Assembly: GCF_014650075.1 (NCBI RefSeq)
Contig: NZ_BMUG01000001.1
Coordinates: 324,710-388,709, forward strand
Direction: 5' to 3'
DNA: 64,000 bases
Source of the DNA: Streptomyces microflavus
GTDB taxonomy: Bacteria; Actinomycetota; Actinomycetes; Streptomycetales; Streptomycetaceae
Position numbers and translations under genes: made by a program. This document shows positions 17,717 through 25,655 of this stretch, one piece after another; position 1 is the first letter of the stretch; every line of letters begins with the position of its first letter. The notes beneath the pieces are model-generated. The model had not been told where the DNA came from, did no database searches, and saw only the letters and a program-made list of their open reading frames with translations.

Positions 17717-18925
17717 ATGAACCGCAGCAAACGCTCCGATGTCTTCCCCTCCGCCTCTCTCCCCGTCGCGCCGGGCGCGCTCTCGGTCGCCACGACGTGG
17801 TGGCACCCCGTGCGCGGCCCGATGGACTGCCCCGCCCACCCGCTCCTCTCCGCGCACGCCCGGCGGGCCGGGTTCACCGTCGACGCCCGCCCCTGGGCGG
17901 AAGCGGCCGTGAACGGCGACGGCCGGGGCGCGGTGGGGACGACCGTCGTCGCCGTCTCCTACGAGCGGCCGGAGGGCGGCCACCGCGGCATCGCGCTCGC
18001 GGCCCGCAGCGAGGACAGCGCGGCGCTCGCCTTCGCCCATCGGCAGATCGAGTCCTGGCAGGCGGTGTTACGGACACGGCGGGTGCTGTACGTGAGCGAG
18101 GAGACGGCCCCGCCCGGGGATCCGGACACCCGGCCGGCGCCGCCCGCCGCCCCGGCACCGCACGCCGCCGTGCCGCCGCAGGGCCCGGGAGCACCGGGCG
18201 GCGCCTGGCTGGCCTGCGGGTGCCCCGCCCGTTCCGGGTGCCCGTCCGCCGTCCTGGCCGAACGCTCGCTGCACCGGTCCGTGGCCCGGGGGGACGAGGT
18301 GGTGGTCGTCGGCGCGCCCGCGGCCGGGACCGGCGGCGGCTGGCCGCGCAGGGCACCCGCCGGAACCGTGAAACGGGCGGCGACCGAGGCGCAGGCCGAG
18401 GCCCTCACCGTCGCGGACCCGGAACGCTTCTCGTTCGTGGTGGCGCCCGGTGCCGTGGTCTCCGGGGCGGCCGGAATCCTCCGGGTGCTCCGCCGCCGCT
18501 TCCCGCGCCTGCGGGGCCAGCACCCCTGGGAGTGGTGCTACACGACGGACGACCTGGACACGGCGGTCGGCTCCGTCCTCGGCCAGTCCGATGCACTCCT
18601 CGTCACCGGCCGGGGCGACAGCCCGCTGGTACGCAGCGCACTCGCCCGGGCCGCCCGCTCCGGGCTCCGGGTCCGCGAGGTCACGAGCCTGGACCGGCTC
18701 CGGCCCGAGGACGTCGACGGGGCGACCATCACCGTCCTGCACACCGCGACGGCCCAGGACGGACCCGGCGGACCCGACCGGCGGGGCGGCGGCAGCCGCG
18801 AGGTGGCCCGGGTCCTGGACGGCCTGGGCCCCACCGGCCACATCCGCCGCACGGTCCGCTCGACGGCCCTGCCCTCCGGTCTCGGCGCCCGGGAGACGGC
18901 GGGCGAGGCCTCCTCCGCCCCCTGA
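17717..18925 (+). CDS. Divergent IspH/LytB-like protein, probably not a functional HMBPP reductase
   Basis: About 402 aa from ATG 17717 (AGGAA close upstream; a GTG at 17696 is also possible). The fold looks like IspH, the [4Fe-4S] enzyme that ends the MEP isoprenoid pathway. 'ADPERFSFVV...ILRVLRRRFPRLRG' parallels the IspH 'DPDxxAYVTQTTLS...IVxALRxRFP' segment, and 'WCYTTDDLDTAV' parallels 'ICYATxNRQxAV'. However, the TQTT active-site strand is replaced by VVAP, the S-x-N motif by GDS, and the N-terminal CAGV cysteine motif is not visible. Only the third cluster cysteine (in WCYTT) is convincingly kept. Codon 118 (18068-18070) is a rare TTA, suggesting bldA dependence. It follows the regulator and may serve the adjacent pathway. 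Confidence 0.65.
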   Translation: MNRSKRSDVFPSASLPVAPGALSVATTWWHPVRGPMDCPAHPLLSAHARRAGFTVDARPWAEAAVNGDGRGAVGTTVVAVSYERPEGGHRGIALAARSEDSAALAFAHRQIESWQAVLRTRRVLYVSEETAPPGDPDTRPAPPAAPAPHAAVPPQGPGAPGGAWLACGCPARSGCPSAVLAERSLHRSVARGDEVVVVGAPAAGTGGGWPRRAPAGTVKRAATEAQAEALTVADPERFSFVVAPGAVVSGAAGILRVLRRRFPRLRGQHPWEWCYTTDDLDTAVGSVLGQSDALLVTGRGDSPLVRSALARAARSGLRVREVTSLDRLRPEDVDGATITVLHTATAQDGPGGPDRRGGGSREVARVLDGLGPTGHIRRTVRSTALPSGLGARETAGEASSAP

Positions 18926-18935
18926 GCGCGGGGCG

Positions 18936-19724
18936 TCACTGCTTCGGCGCCCCCAGCCGCAGCAGGTGGTCCCGGCCCGCGCCCAGCAGGCCCGGGAGCT
19001 CCGCCGCGCCCGGGTGCCAGCGCTTCTCGTACTCCCAGCAGACCCAGGTCTCCGGGTCGAGACCGTCCAGACAGGCCGCCAGCGGCAGCACCCCGGCGCC
19101 CAGGGGCAGCGGGGTGAGGTCGTCCGCCGACGCCACGTCCTTCACCTGTACGTAGCCGAGGTGCGGGGCGAGCACCGCGTGGCTGGCCTCGGGGGCCTCG
19201 CCGGCCAGCCAGGTGTGCAGGACGTCCCAGATGGCTCCGATCCTGGGGTGGCCGACCGTGCCCACGACCCGGGCCACGTCGGCGCCCGCGCGGTGCGTGT
19301 CATGGGTCTCCAGCAGGATGGAGACGCCCATGTCGGCGGCGGCCGGCGCTGCCGCGCCCAGCCGGCGGGCGGCCGTCGCGTCGGCGTCCGCCGGGTCCTG
19401 GTCGCCGCCGCCGGGGAAGACGCGGACGTACCGGGCGCCCAGGTCCCGGGCGAGCTTGACCAGCCCGGCCAGTTCGGCGGAGACGGCCTCGTCGTCCCCC
19501 TCGGCGGCCACCTGTGCGTACCCGGCCACGGTCAGGATCTCCACCCCGGCCGCCTTGAACGCCTCGACCACATCGGCCCGTTCCAGTGACGAGAGCCCCG
19601 GGTGTACGGGCTCCTCGGGGTGGGCGCGCAGCTCCACGCCCCGGTAACCGTGCTCGGCGGCGAGCCGTACGACCTCGGCCACCGGCATCCCCGGCACCCC
19701 GAGAGTGGAGAAAGCGAGCTTCAC
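18936..19724 (-). CDS. Sugar phosphate isomerase/epimerase (xylose isomerase-like TIM barrel)
   Basis: 262 aa. It belongs to the AP-endonuclease-2/xylose-isomerase-like TIM-barrel group, which moves protons between neighbouring carbons of sugars or polyols using a divalent metal. Metal-binding residues appear in LLETHD (Glu), GAIWDVLH (Asp, His) and CWEYEK (Glu). The N-terminus KLAFSTLGVPG and 'HGYRGVELR' are standard for the family. It is convergent with the IspH-like gene (10-bp gap). Nothing nearby identifies the substrate; hydroxypyruvate isomerase-like or inositol-type activity are both possible. Confidence 0.78.
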   Translation of the reverse strand: MKLAFSTLGVPGMPVAEVVRLAAEHGYRGVELRAHPEEPVHPGLSSLERADVVEAFKAAGVEILTVAGYAQVAAEGDDEAVSAELAGLVKLARDLGARYVRVFPGGGDQDPADADATAARRLGAAAPAAADMGVSILLETHDTHRAGADVARVVGTVGHPRIGAIWDVLHTWLAGEAPEASHAVLAPHLGYVQVKDVASADDLTPLPLGAGVLPLAACLDGLDPETWVCWEYEKRWHPGAAELPGLLGAGRDHLLRLGAPKQ

Positions 19725-19841
19725 GTGCGTTTCCTTCCATCGTCACCGCGCGGGAGCGTGTCCGGCGCCTTCCCCCGGCTCCTGCCCGCCGCATCGGCCG
19801 CTACGCACGGCAGGCGGACCCGGGCCCGCGCGGAAAAGGTC

Positions 19842-20447
19842 TCAGCCGGTGCCCCGCAGCACCTGCTCCAGGCTACCGAGCAGCCGCAGCGCGTCCTCGC
19901 GCTGCGCCCCCTCCAGCGCCCGTCCGGCGGAGGCGGCGGCCAGGGGGTCCGGGGTGATCACCCGCAGGGCCGCCGCCGCCTGCCGGGCGAACATCGCCAG
20001 CAGGTCCAGCTCCCGCACGCTGGAGCGCGCCTGCGGCGAGGCGTCCAGCACCTCCAGGACGCCCAGGACCCGGGCGTCACTGATCAGCGGGGCCGCCATC
20101 AGGGAGTTCGGGACGTACGCGGTGGACTCGGCCAGCGAGCGGTCGAAGGACGGGTCGGCGGCCAGGTCGTCCACCACCATCGGCTCGCCGGAGGTCGCCA
20201 CCCAGCCGGCGATGCCCCGCCCGGCCGGGAACCGGCGGCCCACCAGGAACTCCTGGCCCTCTCCGGAGACCGCCCGGAACACCAGCTCGTCCGCCTCCTC
20301 GTCCAGCAGGAGGACCGAGCTGGCCGCCGCGCCGAAGATGGCCCGGGCCACATCGACGACCGACTGGAGCAGCTCGTTGCGGGGCGCGTCAGAAGGGGCG
20401 GGGGCGGGCACGGGGGCGGATTCAGTTCTCGGAGTCATCGCGGTCAT
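19842..20447 (-). CDS. GAF-domain sensor protein
   Basis: 201 aa if started at ATG 20447 (GGAG 9 nt upstream); ATG 20438 is equally well placed. A short Pro/Ala/Ser-rich leader precedes one GAF domain at about residues 30-170: 'ASSVLLLDEEADELVFRAVSG', 'GIAGWVATSGEPMVVDD', 'NSLMAAPLI...VLGVLEV'. GAF domains bind cyclic nucleotides or other small ligands. No effector domain follows. The gene overlaps the end of the subtilase gene by 26 bp, so it is co-translated with it and with the cyclase/ATPase gene. It might sense cAMP or cGMP made by that cyclase; this is inference. Confidence 0.75.
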   Translation of the reverse strand: MTAMTPRTESAPVPAPAPSDAPRNELLQSVVDVARAIFGAAASSVLLLDEEADELVFRAVSGEGQEFLVGRRFPAGRGIAGWVATSGEPMVVDDLAADPSFDRSLAESTAYVPNSLMAAPLISDARVLGVLEVLDASPQARSSVRELDLLAMFARQAAAALRVITPDPLAAASAGRALEGAQREDALRLLGSLEQVLRGTG

Positions 20448-21351
20448 CTCCTGTATCTCCTGCCGCTGTTGAAGGACGCGGGTGTGAAGGGCCCGGTTCG
20501 TGCCGCACATTGGCCGCGGACAGGTAGAGGGCGTTCTTGAGCTGGAAGGCCGTCATCCGGGGGTGCTCCGACAGGATCCGCGCGCAGAGCCCGGCGACGT
20601 ACGGCGTGGCGAAGCTGTTCCCGGTGGTGCGGATCGTCCGGCCGCCCAGCCAGGGCACGGACACGTTCTGGCCCGGCCCGAAGAACTCCACGGGCGGGTC
20701 CGGGTTGTAGAGGTGGAGGTCGGGGTCGTCCTCCTGGTGGCTGCCGACGGAGATCACCGAGGCGAACCGCCAGGGGAAGCTCTCCACCGGGGTGTTGTGG
20801 GCCGAGGCGACGATCACCGTACGGGCGAAGTAGGCGCTGTCCGCGAGGGAGTGCAGCTCCTGCGCGAACCGGGTGCGGGTGGTCGACAGGCTCAGGTTCA
20901 CCACGTCGAAGCGCTGCTCGACCGCCCAGCGCAGCCCGGCCATCAGGATGTCCCCCGTGCCGGAGAACCGCTCGCCGAGCACCCGGACGCTGTGGATCTC
21001 GCACTCCGGCGCGGTCCGGCGGATGATCCCCGCGCACGCGGTGCCGTGCCCGCAGGTGTCGCCGGTGGTCGTCGGCTCGACCGTGATCTCGCCGCTCTCC
21101 GCGTCCTTGACGACCACCCAGGAACCGGCGGGTTCGCCGACCAGGGGGTGGTCGCGTTCCACCCCGGAATCCACCACGCACACGCGTACTCCGCGTCCGG
21201 TGGCGGGCCCGGCGGGGTGTCCGCCCGGTGGTCCCGGGTCGCCCAGGACGGGCACGTCCTCGGGGCCGCGCCCGCGCAGGCTCCAGGTGAGGCCCAGCCC
21301 GGGGCCGGGCCGCGTTCCGGCTGCCGTTGTCGTCTCCGCCGTGGTGCCCAT
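20422..21351 (-). CDS. S8 (subtilisin-like) serine protease without signal peptide
   Basis: 309 aa. The catalytic triad is clear: Asp in CVVDSGVERDHP (about residue 61), His in CGHGTACAGI (about residue 102) and Ser in GNSFATPYVAGL (about residue 243). There is no signal peptide, propeptide or membrane anchor, so the enzyme should work in the cytosol, which is unusual for Streptomyces subtilases. It lies three bases after the cyclase/ATPase gene and downstream of a radical SAM/RiPP precursor set, so leader-peptide cleavage is an attractive role. The N-terminal 50 residues are low-complexity (Gly/Pro/Thr) and may be flexible. The C-terminal tail is acidic. Confidence 0.85.
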   Translation of the reverse strand: MGTTAETTTAAGTRPGPGLGLTWSLRGRGPEDVPVLGDPGPPGGHPAGPATGRGVRVCVVDSGVERDHPLVGEPAGSWVVVKDAESGEITVEPTTTGDTCGHGTACAGIIRRTAPECEIHSVRVLGERFSGTGDILMAGLRWAVEQRFDVVNLSLSTTRTRFAQELHSLADSAYFARTVIVASAHNTPVESFPWRFASVISVGSHQEDDPDLHLYNPDPPVEFFGPGQNVSVPWLGGRTIRTTGNSFATPYVAGLCARILSEHPRMTAFQLKNALYLSAANVRHEPGPSHPRPSTAAGDTGDDRDDSEN

Positions 21352-21354
21352 CGG

Positions 21355-24300
21355 TCAGCTCCCTTCCCTCGTCGTGACCATCGCTGTACGGGTGCGCCCC
21401 GCCCGTGCCGTGAGGAAGGCCGCTACGCGGCGGGCCCCGGGCAAGTGCCCCTTGCCCGCGAAGTGCTCCCCGGCGCTCCGGGCCGCCGCCTCGGCGGCCG
21501 CCGGGCGGCCCAGCGCGGCGAGCGTGCGGGCCCGGTCCAGTTCGGCGGACGCCTGCACCAGCGGCGAATCGGTGAGCAGGGAGGCGCGTACGGCCCGCTC
21601 GGCGTGGTGGAGCGCCTCGTCCGGGCGGTCCCGGGCCGCCAGCCGGCCCCGCAGCCCCTCCAGGTCGACCGCGTCCGCACGGCTCAGCTCCGACGCCTCA
21701 CCGATGCCCGCCAGCCAGGTCGCCGCCCGGTCCTCGGAGCCCGCGTCCAGCTCCAGCCGGGCCGCGTCCAGCGCGACGGCCGTCCGCATCCCCGCCGCCC
21801 CGGTGCGCCGGGCCGCCGCGTCCGCCAGGGCCAGCAGCTCCAGCGCCTCCGCCTCCCGGCCGAGCAGCGCCTCCACGGTCGCCCGGAACACCGGCAGGAA
21901 CACCTCCGCCTCCGCGAACCCGAGCTTCCCCGCCAGCCGGTCCGCCTCGGCCAGGCACCCGTACGCCTCGCCGGACCGGTCCTGGAGCGCGTACAGCACG
22001 GCCAGCGGGCAGTTGAGGGTGACCCGGACCGTCGGCCGGCCCGAACCGTGCGCCGCCAGCAGGGCACGGCAGCGCTCCACCGCCCGGTCCACCGGGACCG
22101 GGCCGCGCCAGAGCGAGATCCCGATCGCGCCCAGGGCCCCGGCCCGCTCCGGTTCCGCCCCGGCCGCCACCGCGTGCTCCAAGGCCCGCGCGTGGTCGCG
22201 CTCGGCCTCCTCGTGCCGCCCCGACCGCTGGAGCTGCTGGGCGAGGCGCAGGTGGGCCCGCGCCCGGCCGCGTGCGTCCCCGGCCGCCTCGAAGACCGGC
22301 AGCACCGCGCGGGCCGTGGCGGCGGGGCCGGGGCCGGCCGCCGGGTCCAGCACCGCCAGCGCCAGCCGGGCGTGCGCCGCCGCCACCGGTGCCGTGTCCA
22401 GATCCCTCACTCTGCGCAGTAGTTCGGCGCCCTCCTCGACCCGGCCGAGCGCCACCCGTACCTCACCGAGCCCCAGCACCGCCCCCGCCTCCTCCGGCCG
22501 CAGCTCCACGGCCCGCTCCAGCAGCCCGTGCGCCCAGTGCAGGTCGGACCGGGCGGCGGCCTGCGCCCCGGCCCGGCCCAGCGCGGTGGCGGCGCGGTCC
22601 CGCAGCAGCCGGGCCCGGTCGTCCAGCAGCCCCAGTTCGGCGCGGTAGCGGTAGGCGCGCTCCAGGTGGCCCCCGACCGCGCCGTCCCCGGTCCGCTCCA
22701 CGCTCGGCAGCTCGGCCGCCCACGCGTGGCGCTCCGCCTTGGCCCGCTTGGAGAGCGAGGCGTAGGCGACCTCGTGGACCAGCCCGCTGCTGAACCGGTA
22801 CGCCGAGGAGTCCCCGGCCCCGGAGGGCGCGGGCTCCACCAGCCGTCGCCGGGTCAGCGCGGCGAGCGCCTCGTCGACGCGGCGGCGGTCCGGGGAGCCG
22901 GACCCGGTGGCGGGGGTCTCCGGGGCGGGTCCGGGCTGCTCCGTCCGTACGGCCGTCTCCAGCCGCACCAGCTCCGCCGCGGCGAACTCCCGGCCGATCA
23001 CGGCGGCCAGGTCCACCACCGCGCGCTCGGTCCGGGCCAGCGCCCCGATCCGGGCGCCCAGCAGGGCCTGGAGCGTGGGCGGCAGCTCGCCTTCAGGACC
23101 CGACGCGGCGGCCCGGTCACCGACCAGGAGCTGTTCCAGGTAGAGCGGATTGCCCTCGGAGCGGGCCAGGAGCCGGTCGTCGGCCGGGGCGGGACGGCCG
23201 TCGAGCCGTGCCAGACCGGCGGCGAGCCGGGCCGCCTCCGCGCGGGGGAGACCGGTGAGCTGGAGGCGCCCCTGCTTCTTCTCCGCAGACCCGGTGCCGT
23301 CCGCCCCCGTGCCGTCCGCCCCCGTGCCGTCCGCCCCCGTGCCGTCCGCCCCCTCCGGGCGGCCGGCGCAGATCACCAGGACCCGGCCCGGCCCGGCCCC
23401 GCCGGTCAGCCGGTCCACCGTCCGCACCAGCAGGGGCGCCGCGGCGTGCCAGTCGTCGAGGACCAGGACCACCGGGCGGGCCAGGGCCGCCCGCTTCAGG
23501 ACCACGGTCAGCGCGGCGCACATGTCCTCGAAGGAGGCGTTCGGCGTGCCGTCGCGCAGCAGGCCCCCGGAGAGCAGCGCCATCGCGTCCTCGGCCGCCG
23601 GGTCCCGGGGCCCGGCCGGGACATCGTCCGGGTGGGGGAGCAGGGGGCGTACGGCGTCGGCGAGGGGCGCGAGCGTGCCGTGGTCCCCGTAGGTGCGGCA
23701 GCGGCCCGCCCCGTACACGAGCGCGTCGGTGCGGCGCGTCAGCCACTCCCGTACGAGCCGGGTCTTGCCGATGCCGGCCTCACCGGTCACCCCCAGCAGA
23801 CCGGACCGGTCCCCCCGTACGGTCTTCGCCAACGCGATGTCCAGGGAGTCCAGTTCGGTGGTGCGGCCGACGAAGGGGGCGTCGAAGCGGCGCAGCAGCT
23901 CGGGGTCGTCCGCCCCCAGTGCGAGCAGCCGGTACGCCTCCACGCTCTCCCGCTTCCCCTTGAGTTGCAGGGGGCCGGTGGCCTCGGCCGTCACCGTGGG
24001 CCCGGCGGCGAGGAGGGTCTGCGGGCCGATCAGGATCTCGCCGGGGCCCGCGTTCTGCTCAAGGCGGGCGGCGATGTTGACGACCTCCCCGGAGACCAGG
24101 GCCTGCCGGGCGGTGGCGTCCGAACCGGCCACCACCTGACCGGTGTTGACCCCGACCCTGGTCGTCAGCCGGATACCGAGCGAGGCCTCCAGCTCCTCGT
24201 TGAGGGCGTCCAGCGCCCGGCGCATCCCGAGCGCCGCCGCCAGGGCCCGCCGGGCGTCGTCCTCACGGACCACCGGCACCCCGAACACCGCCATCACCGC

Positions 24301-24582
24301 GTCCCCGATGAACTTCTCCGGGGTGCCGCCGCGCGCCACGATCTGGGCGCTCATCGCCTCGAAGTACCGCAGGGTCACCGTGCGCAGGGTCTCCGGGTCC
24401 AGCACCCCCGACAGCGCGGTCGAGCCGACCAGGTCGCAGAACAGCACGGTCACCGGCTTGCGTTCGTCCTCCGGGGGAGGCTCCGGGGCCGCCACCGCCG
24501 CCGGTCCGGCGCAGGGCGTCCCGCAGGACGAGCAGAACCGGGCCGTGGAGGGAAGCTCCTGTCGGCACGAGGGGCAGGTCAT
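21355..24582 (-). CDS. Class III adenylate/guanylate cyclase fused to AAA/STAND ATPase and TPR region
   Basis: About 1075 aa, starting at ATG 24582 after GAGGA. Order: a zinc ribbon (CPSC...CSSCG, residues 3-22); a cyclase homology domain with metal-binding Asp residues in VLFCDLVGSTAL (about 47) and IGDAVMAVFG (about 92); an AAA/NB-ARC-like ATPase with P-loop GVTGEAGIGKTRLV (about 265) and VVLVLDDWHAA (about 380); and a long TPR-like helical C-terminus (about 640-1075). It resembles large mycobacterial and streptomycete cyclase-LuxR-type signalling proteins but lacks a C-terminal HTH. A GADGT motif is tandemly repeated four times near residue 415. It overlaps neither neighbour but is 3 bp from the protease gene. 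Confidence 0.85.
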   Translation of the reverse strand: MTCPSCRQELPSTARFCSSCGTPCAGPAAVAAPEPPPEDERKPVTVLFCDLVGSTALSGVLDPETLRTVTLRYFEAMSAQIVARGGTPEKFIGDAVMAVFGVPVVREDDARRALAAALGMRRALDALNEELEASLGIRLTTRVGVNTGQVVAGSDATARQALVSGEVVNIAARLEQNAGPGEILIGPQTLLAAGPTVTAEATGPLQLKGKRESVEAYRLLALGADDPELLRRFDAPFVGRTTELDSLDIALAKTVRGDRSGLLGVTGEAGIGKTRLVREWLTRRTDALVYGAGRCRTYGDHGTLAPLADAVRPLLPHPDDVPAGPRDPAAEDAMALLSGGLLRDGTPNASFEDMCAALTVVLKRAALARPVVLVLDDWHAAAPLLVRTVDRLTGGAGPGRVLVICAGRPEGADGTGADGTGADGTGADGTGSAEKKQGRLQLTGLPRAEAARLAAGLARLDGRPAPADDRLLARSEGNPLYLEQLLVGDRAAASGPEGELPPTLQALLGARIGALARTERAVVDLAAVIGREFAAAELVRLETAVRTEQPGPAPETPATGSGSPDRRRVDEALAALTRRRLVEPAPSGAGDSSAYRFSSGLVHEVAYASLSKRAKAERHAWAAELPSVERTGDGAVGGHLERAYRYRAELGLLDDRARLLRDRAATALGRAGAQAAARSDLHWAHGLLERAVELRPEEAGAVLGLGEVRVALGRVEEGAELLRRVRDLDTAPVAAAHARLALAVLDPAAGPGPAATARAVLPVFEAAGDARGRARAHLRLAQQLQRSGRHEEAERDHARALEHAVAAGAEPERAGALGAIGISLWRGPVPVDRAVERCRALLAAHGSGRPTVRVTLNCPLAVLYALQDRSGEAYGCLAEADRLAGKLGFAEAEVFLPVFRATVEALLGREAEALELLALADAAARRTGAAGMRTAVALDAARLELDAGSEDRAATWLAGIGEASELSRADAVDLEGLRGRLAARDRPDEALHHAERAVRASLLTDSPLVQASAELDRARTLAALGRPAAAEAAARSAGEHFAGKGHLPGARRVAAFLTARAGRTRTAMVTTREGS

Positions 24583-24648
24583 GACGGTCCTCAACTCTTC
24601 CGGTCCAACTCTTCCGATCCGGGGCGGACGGCGCCCTCGTCCGGTCCG

Positions 24649-24699
24649 GGCGGAAGGCGCTCGCGCCGGACCCCCGTCCTGGCGCGGGCGCCTTCCGCC
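24649..24699 (-). terminator. Strong hairpin between RiPP precursor and cyclase genes
   Basis: Perfect 12-bp arms GGCGGAAGGCGC (24649-24660) and GCGCCTTCCGCC (24688-24699), extended inward by partial GCGCC/GGCGC pairing. It lies in the 126-nt gap after the precursor stop. It is either a terminator or an attenuator that raises the precursor mRNA relative to the downstream genes, as is common in RiPP operons. Confidence 0.65.
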
Positions 24700-24708
24700 G
24701 GGCACGCC

Positions 24709-24930
24709 CTAGAACAGCGCGCCGCCCGCGATCTCGCCGTGGGCCTGGACCTCGGGGCCCACCGCGTCCAGCCGGCTCTTGACGTCGAGCAGCACGGTGA
24801 GCTCCTGCGGTGTCAGCTCGCTCAGCACCAGCCGCTGCTCCTCGGTGAGGAGGTCCACGGGGAACCCCGCTTCGTACAACACCGCGTCCATGGGGGGCGG
24901 TTCGGGTGTGGTCGGGGGTGGTCCGGTCAT
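24709..24930 (-). CDS. RiPP precursor-like peptide ('aroma-sacti' domain type)
   Basis: 73 aa from ATG 24930, whose ATGA overlaps the stop of the diiron-protein gene. An internal Met at residue 14 could also start a 60-aa form. It has a Pro/Thr-rich start, then an acidic amphipathic block (GFPVDLLTEEQRLVL, LTPQELTVLLDVKSRLDAV) and a short C-terminal segment HGEIAGGALF with no cysteine. The 'PVDLLTxEQ...LTxxEL..LxxVKxRLDAV' pattern is the one I associate with small actinobacterial proteins annotated as aroma-sacti cluster domain proteins; this is recollection, not a search. Its position after a radical SAM enzyme and a diiron protein supports a modified-peptide precursor, with GGALF as the possible core. 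Confidence 0.6.
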   Translation of the reverse strand: MTGPPPTTPEPPPMDAVLYEAGFPVDLLTEEQRLVLSELTPQELTVLLDVKSRLDAVGPEVQAHGEIAGGALF

Positions 24931-25655
24931 CGGGTGACTCCCGTCGGTGGGGTGGGTCCGGCTCCCCGCAGCGACGGCGCCGGTGCGGAGCGCCCGAGCC
25001 GGACGAACAGCCGGGTGAGCGCGTCGAGGGAGTGCAGCGCGCTGACCGCGAGGGCCGCTTCCTGGTCCCGGGTCAGCGGCAGCCGGTCCAGCAGCGCGTG
25101 CAGCTCGTCCAGGTGGTCCGTGTCGAGCGCCGCGTGCTCCCGTACGGTCCGCAGGGCGGCGGCGGGCAGCCCGGTCGTCCCGGCGATGCGGTCGGTCAGC
25201 CCGGGGGCGGGCGCGTACCCCTCCAGCACCGCGATGTAGCCGAGCAGGGCGACCGGGTGGTGGTGCTCGATCCAGTAGTACTGGGGGCCGACGAGGGCGG
25301 CCACGTCCGGCGGCGGCAGCGGGTCGAGCGCGTCCCCGGGGAGCGCGCCGGCCACGAGCAGATCCTCCAGGAGCCAGGCGTCGTGCCCCTGCTCCTCCTG
25401 GATGTGCTCCGCCAGATACGCGGCCAGCGGCTCGGACAACGGGTCGCCGGGCGCCTCGTACGTGCGCCGCAGGGCCAGCTCCATCAGCGGGACGGAGGCC
25501 CGGATCACGGCGTGCATGGTGCACAGATAGGACCGGTAGCGCGGCAACAGCCCCTCGGGGCGCCACATGTACGCGGTCGCGCCCCGCAACTCCGGTTCCA
25601 GCAGCTGCAGTTTGGTCCGCAACCGTGCCGAGGCACCCATGACACCGGTGCTCAC
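24927..25655 (-). CDS. Heme-oxygenase-like diiron protein (iron-containing redox enzyme family)
   Basis: 242 aa from GTG 25655, overlapping the radical SAM stop by 4 bp (GTGA). All-alpha, TenA/heme-oxygenase-like, with ligand-type motifs HIQEEQGHDAWLLEDL (about residues 82-97), HHHPVALLGYIAVLEG (about 128-143) and HAALDTDHLDELH (about 172-184), which fit the Glu/His/Asp iron ligands of HDO-type oxygenases. Such enzymes catalyse oxidative C-C or C-H cleavage and N-oxygenation. Between a radical SAM enzyme and a precursor peptide, oxidation of the peptide is the likely job. The last 25 residues are Pro-rich and may be disordered. Substrate unknown. Confidence 0.7.
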   Translation of the reverse strand: MSTGVMGASARLRTKLQLLEPELRGATAYMWRPEGLLPRYRSYLCTMHAVIRASVPLMELALRRTYEAPGDPLSEPLAAYLAEHIQEEQGHDAWLLEDLLVAGALPGDALDPLPPPDVAALVGPQYYWIEHHHPVALLGYIAVLEGYAPAPGLTDRIAGTTGLPAAALRTVREHAALDTDHLDELHALLDRLPLTRDQEAALAVSALHSLDALTRLFVRLGRSAPAPSLRGAGPTPPTGVTR

